Source: Pseudomonas sp. L5B5
GTDB lineage: Bacteria; Pseudomonadota; Gammaproteobacteria; Pseudomonadales; Pseudomonadaceae
Direction: 5' to 3'
Assembly: GCF_020520285.1 (NCBI RefSeq)
Contig: NZ_CP084742.1
Span: 5,257,501-5,321,500, forward strand
DNA: 64,000 bases
Shown here: in pieces, positions 63,978 through 64,000 of the stretch
Layout of the letters: every line of letters starts with the position of its first letter
Numbering within the stretch: position 1 is the first letter of the stretch
Position numbers and translations under genes: made by a program
Notes under the pieces: generated by a model
What the model was told of the DNA's origin: nothing
The model's database searches: none
Seen by the model: only the letters and a program-made list of their open reading frames with translations

Positions 63978-64000
63978 AAAAAAACGGCTTACCTTGCGGT
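63978..64000 (-). terminator. terminator cut by the window end
   Basis: Seven A followed by CGGCTTACC and TTGCGGT at the last base: half of a probable hairpin whose T run reads on the minus strand. It would end a minus-strand gene lying beyond the window. Confidence 0.4.

Overview
The window is a GC-rich chromosomal segment from a Pseudomonas, most likely of the fluorescens lineage. The evidence is the 23S/5S rRNA sequence, the gene order mksF-E-B / psi subunit / rimI / carbonic anhydrase (as remembered from P. aeruginosa PA4676-PA4686), an OprD-type porin, a DUF2790 protein, a BdlA-like PAS-PAS-MCP protein, bphOP, and pseudomonad REP elements with their RAYT transposase. No prophage, plasmid, IS element or CRISPR array was seen.

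Layout. 1-2.1 kb: 3' end of an rRNA operon. 2.2-5.8 kb: a LetAB/PqiAB-type lipid transport operon, with the inner-membrane PqiA/LetA part split into two genes and a six-MCE-domain tunnel protein. 5.9-10.7 kb: the MksBEF condensin operon on the minus strand, without mksG. 10.9-13.2 kb: the divergent psi subunit of DNA polymerase III, rimI, a small acidic protein and beta-carbonic anhydrase. 13.3-17.9 kb: HscC-type Hsp70, a membrane J-like protein whose HPD motif reads RPD, and a secreted cysteine-containing protein of unknown role. 18-23.8 kb: TAT-exported phosphoesterase, AtoE-type transporter, MFS transporter and small proteins. 24-31.8 kb: metal resistance locus czcD / czcR / czcCBA, with no sensor kinase next to czcR. 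31.8-32.6 kb: a RAYT gene between two REP elements.

33-46.8 kb: OprD porin, DUF2790, RidA and BdlA homologues, then a run of four LysR regulators, most facing a reductase or exporter. 46.8-49.6 kb: bphO-bphP, which makes biliverdin and the red-light histidine kinase that binds it. 49.9-56.6 kb: housekeeping and accessory genes (cupin, AraC, DUF190, GNATs, ddlA, gamma-glutamylcyclotransferase, PgeF-like, MerR). 56.6-58.9 kb: a compact accessory patch with two type II toxin-antitoxin modules around a DUF3077 gene that has a structured leader and a coupled 21-codon upstream ORF, plus a REP cluster. 59-64 kb: gamma-glutamyltransferase, a di-haem cytochrome c peroxidase behind a probable ANR box, a lipoprotein and a periplasmic HAD phosphatase.

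The most unusual points are the DUF3077 leader, the leaderless-looking toxin promoter with its operator between -35 and -10, the RAYT/REP unit and the matching REP that supplies an antitoxin stop codon, a perfect palindrome in the czcR/czcC intergenic region with a relaxed copy near the DUF2790 gene, and a 53-codon coupled ORF inside the czc operon. Functions are assigned from recognised motifs and family knowledge; no database search was possible.
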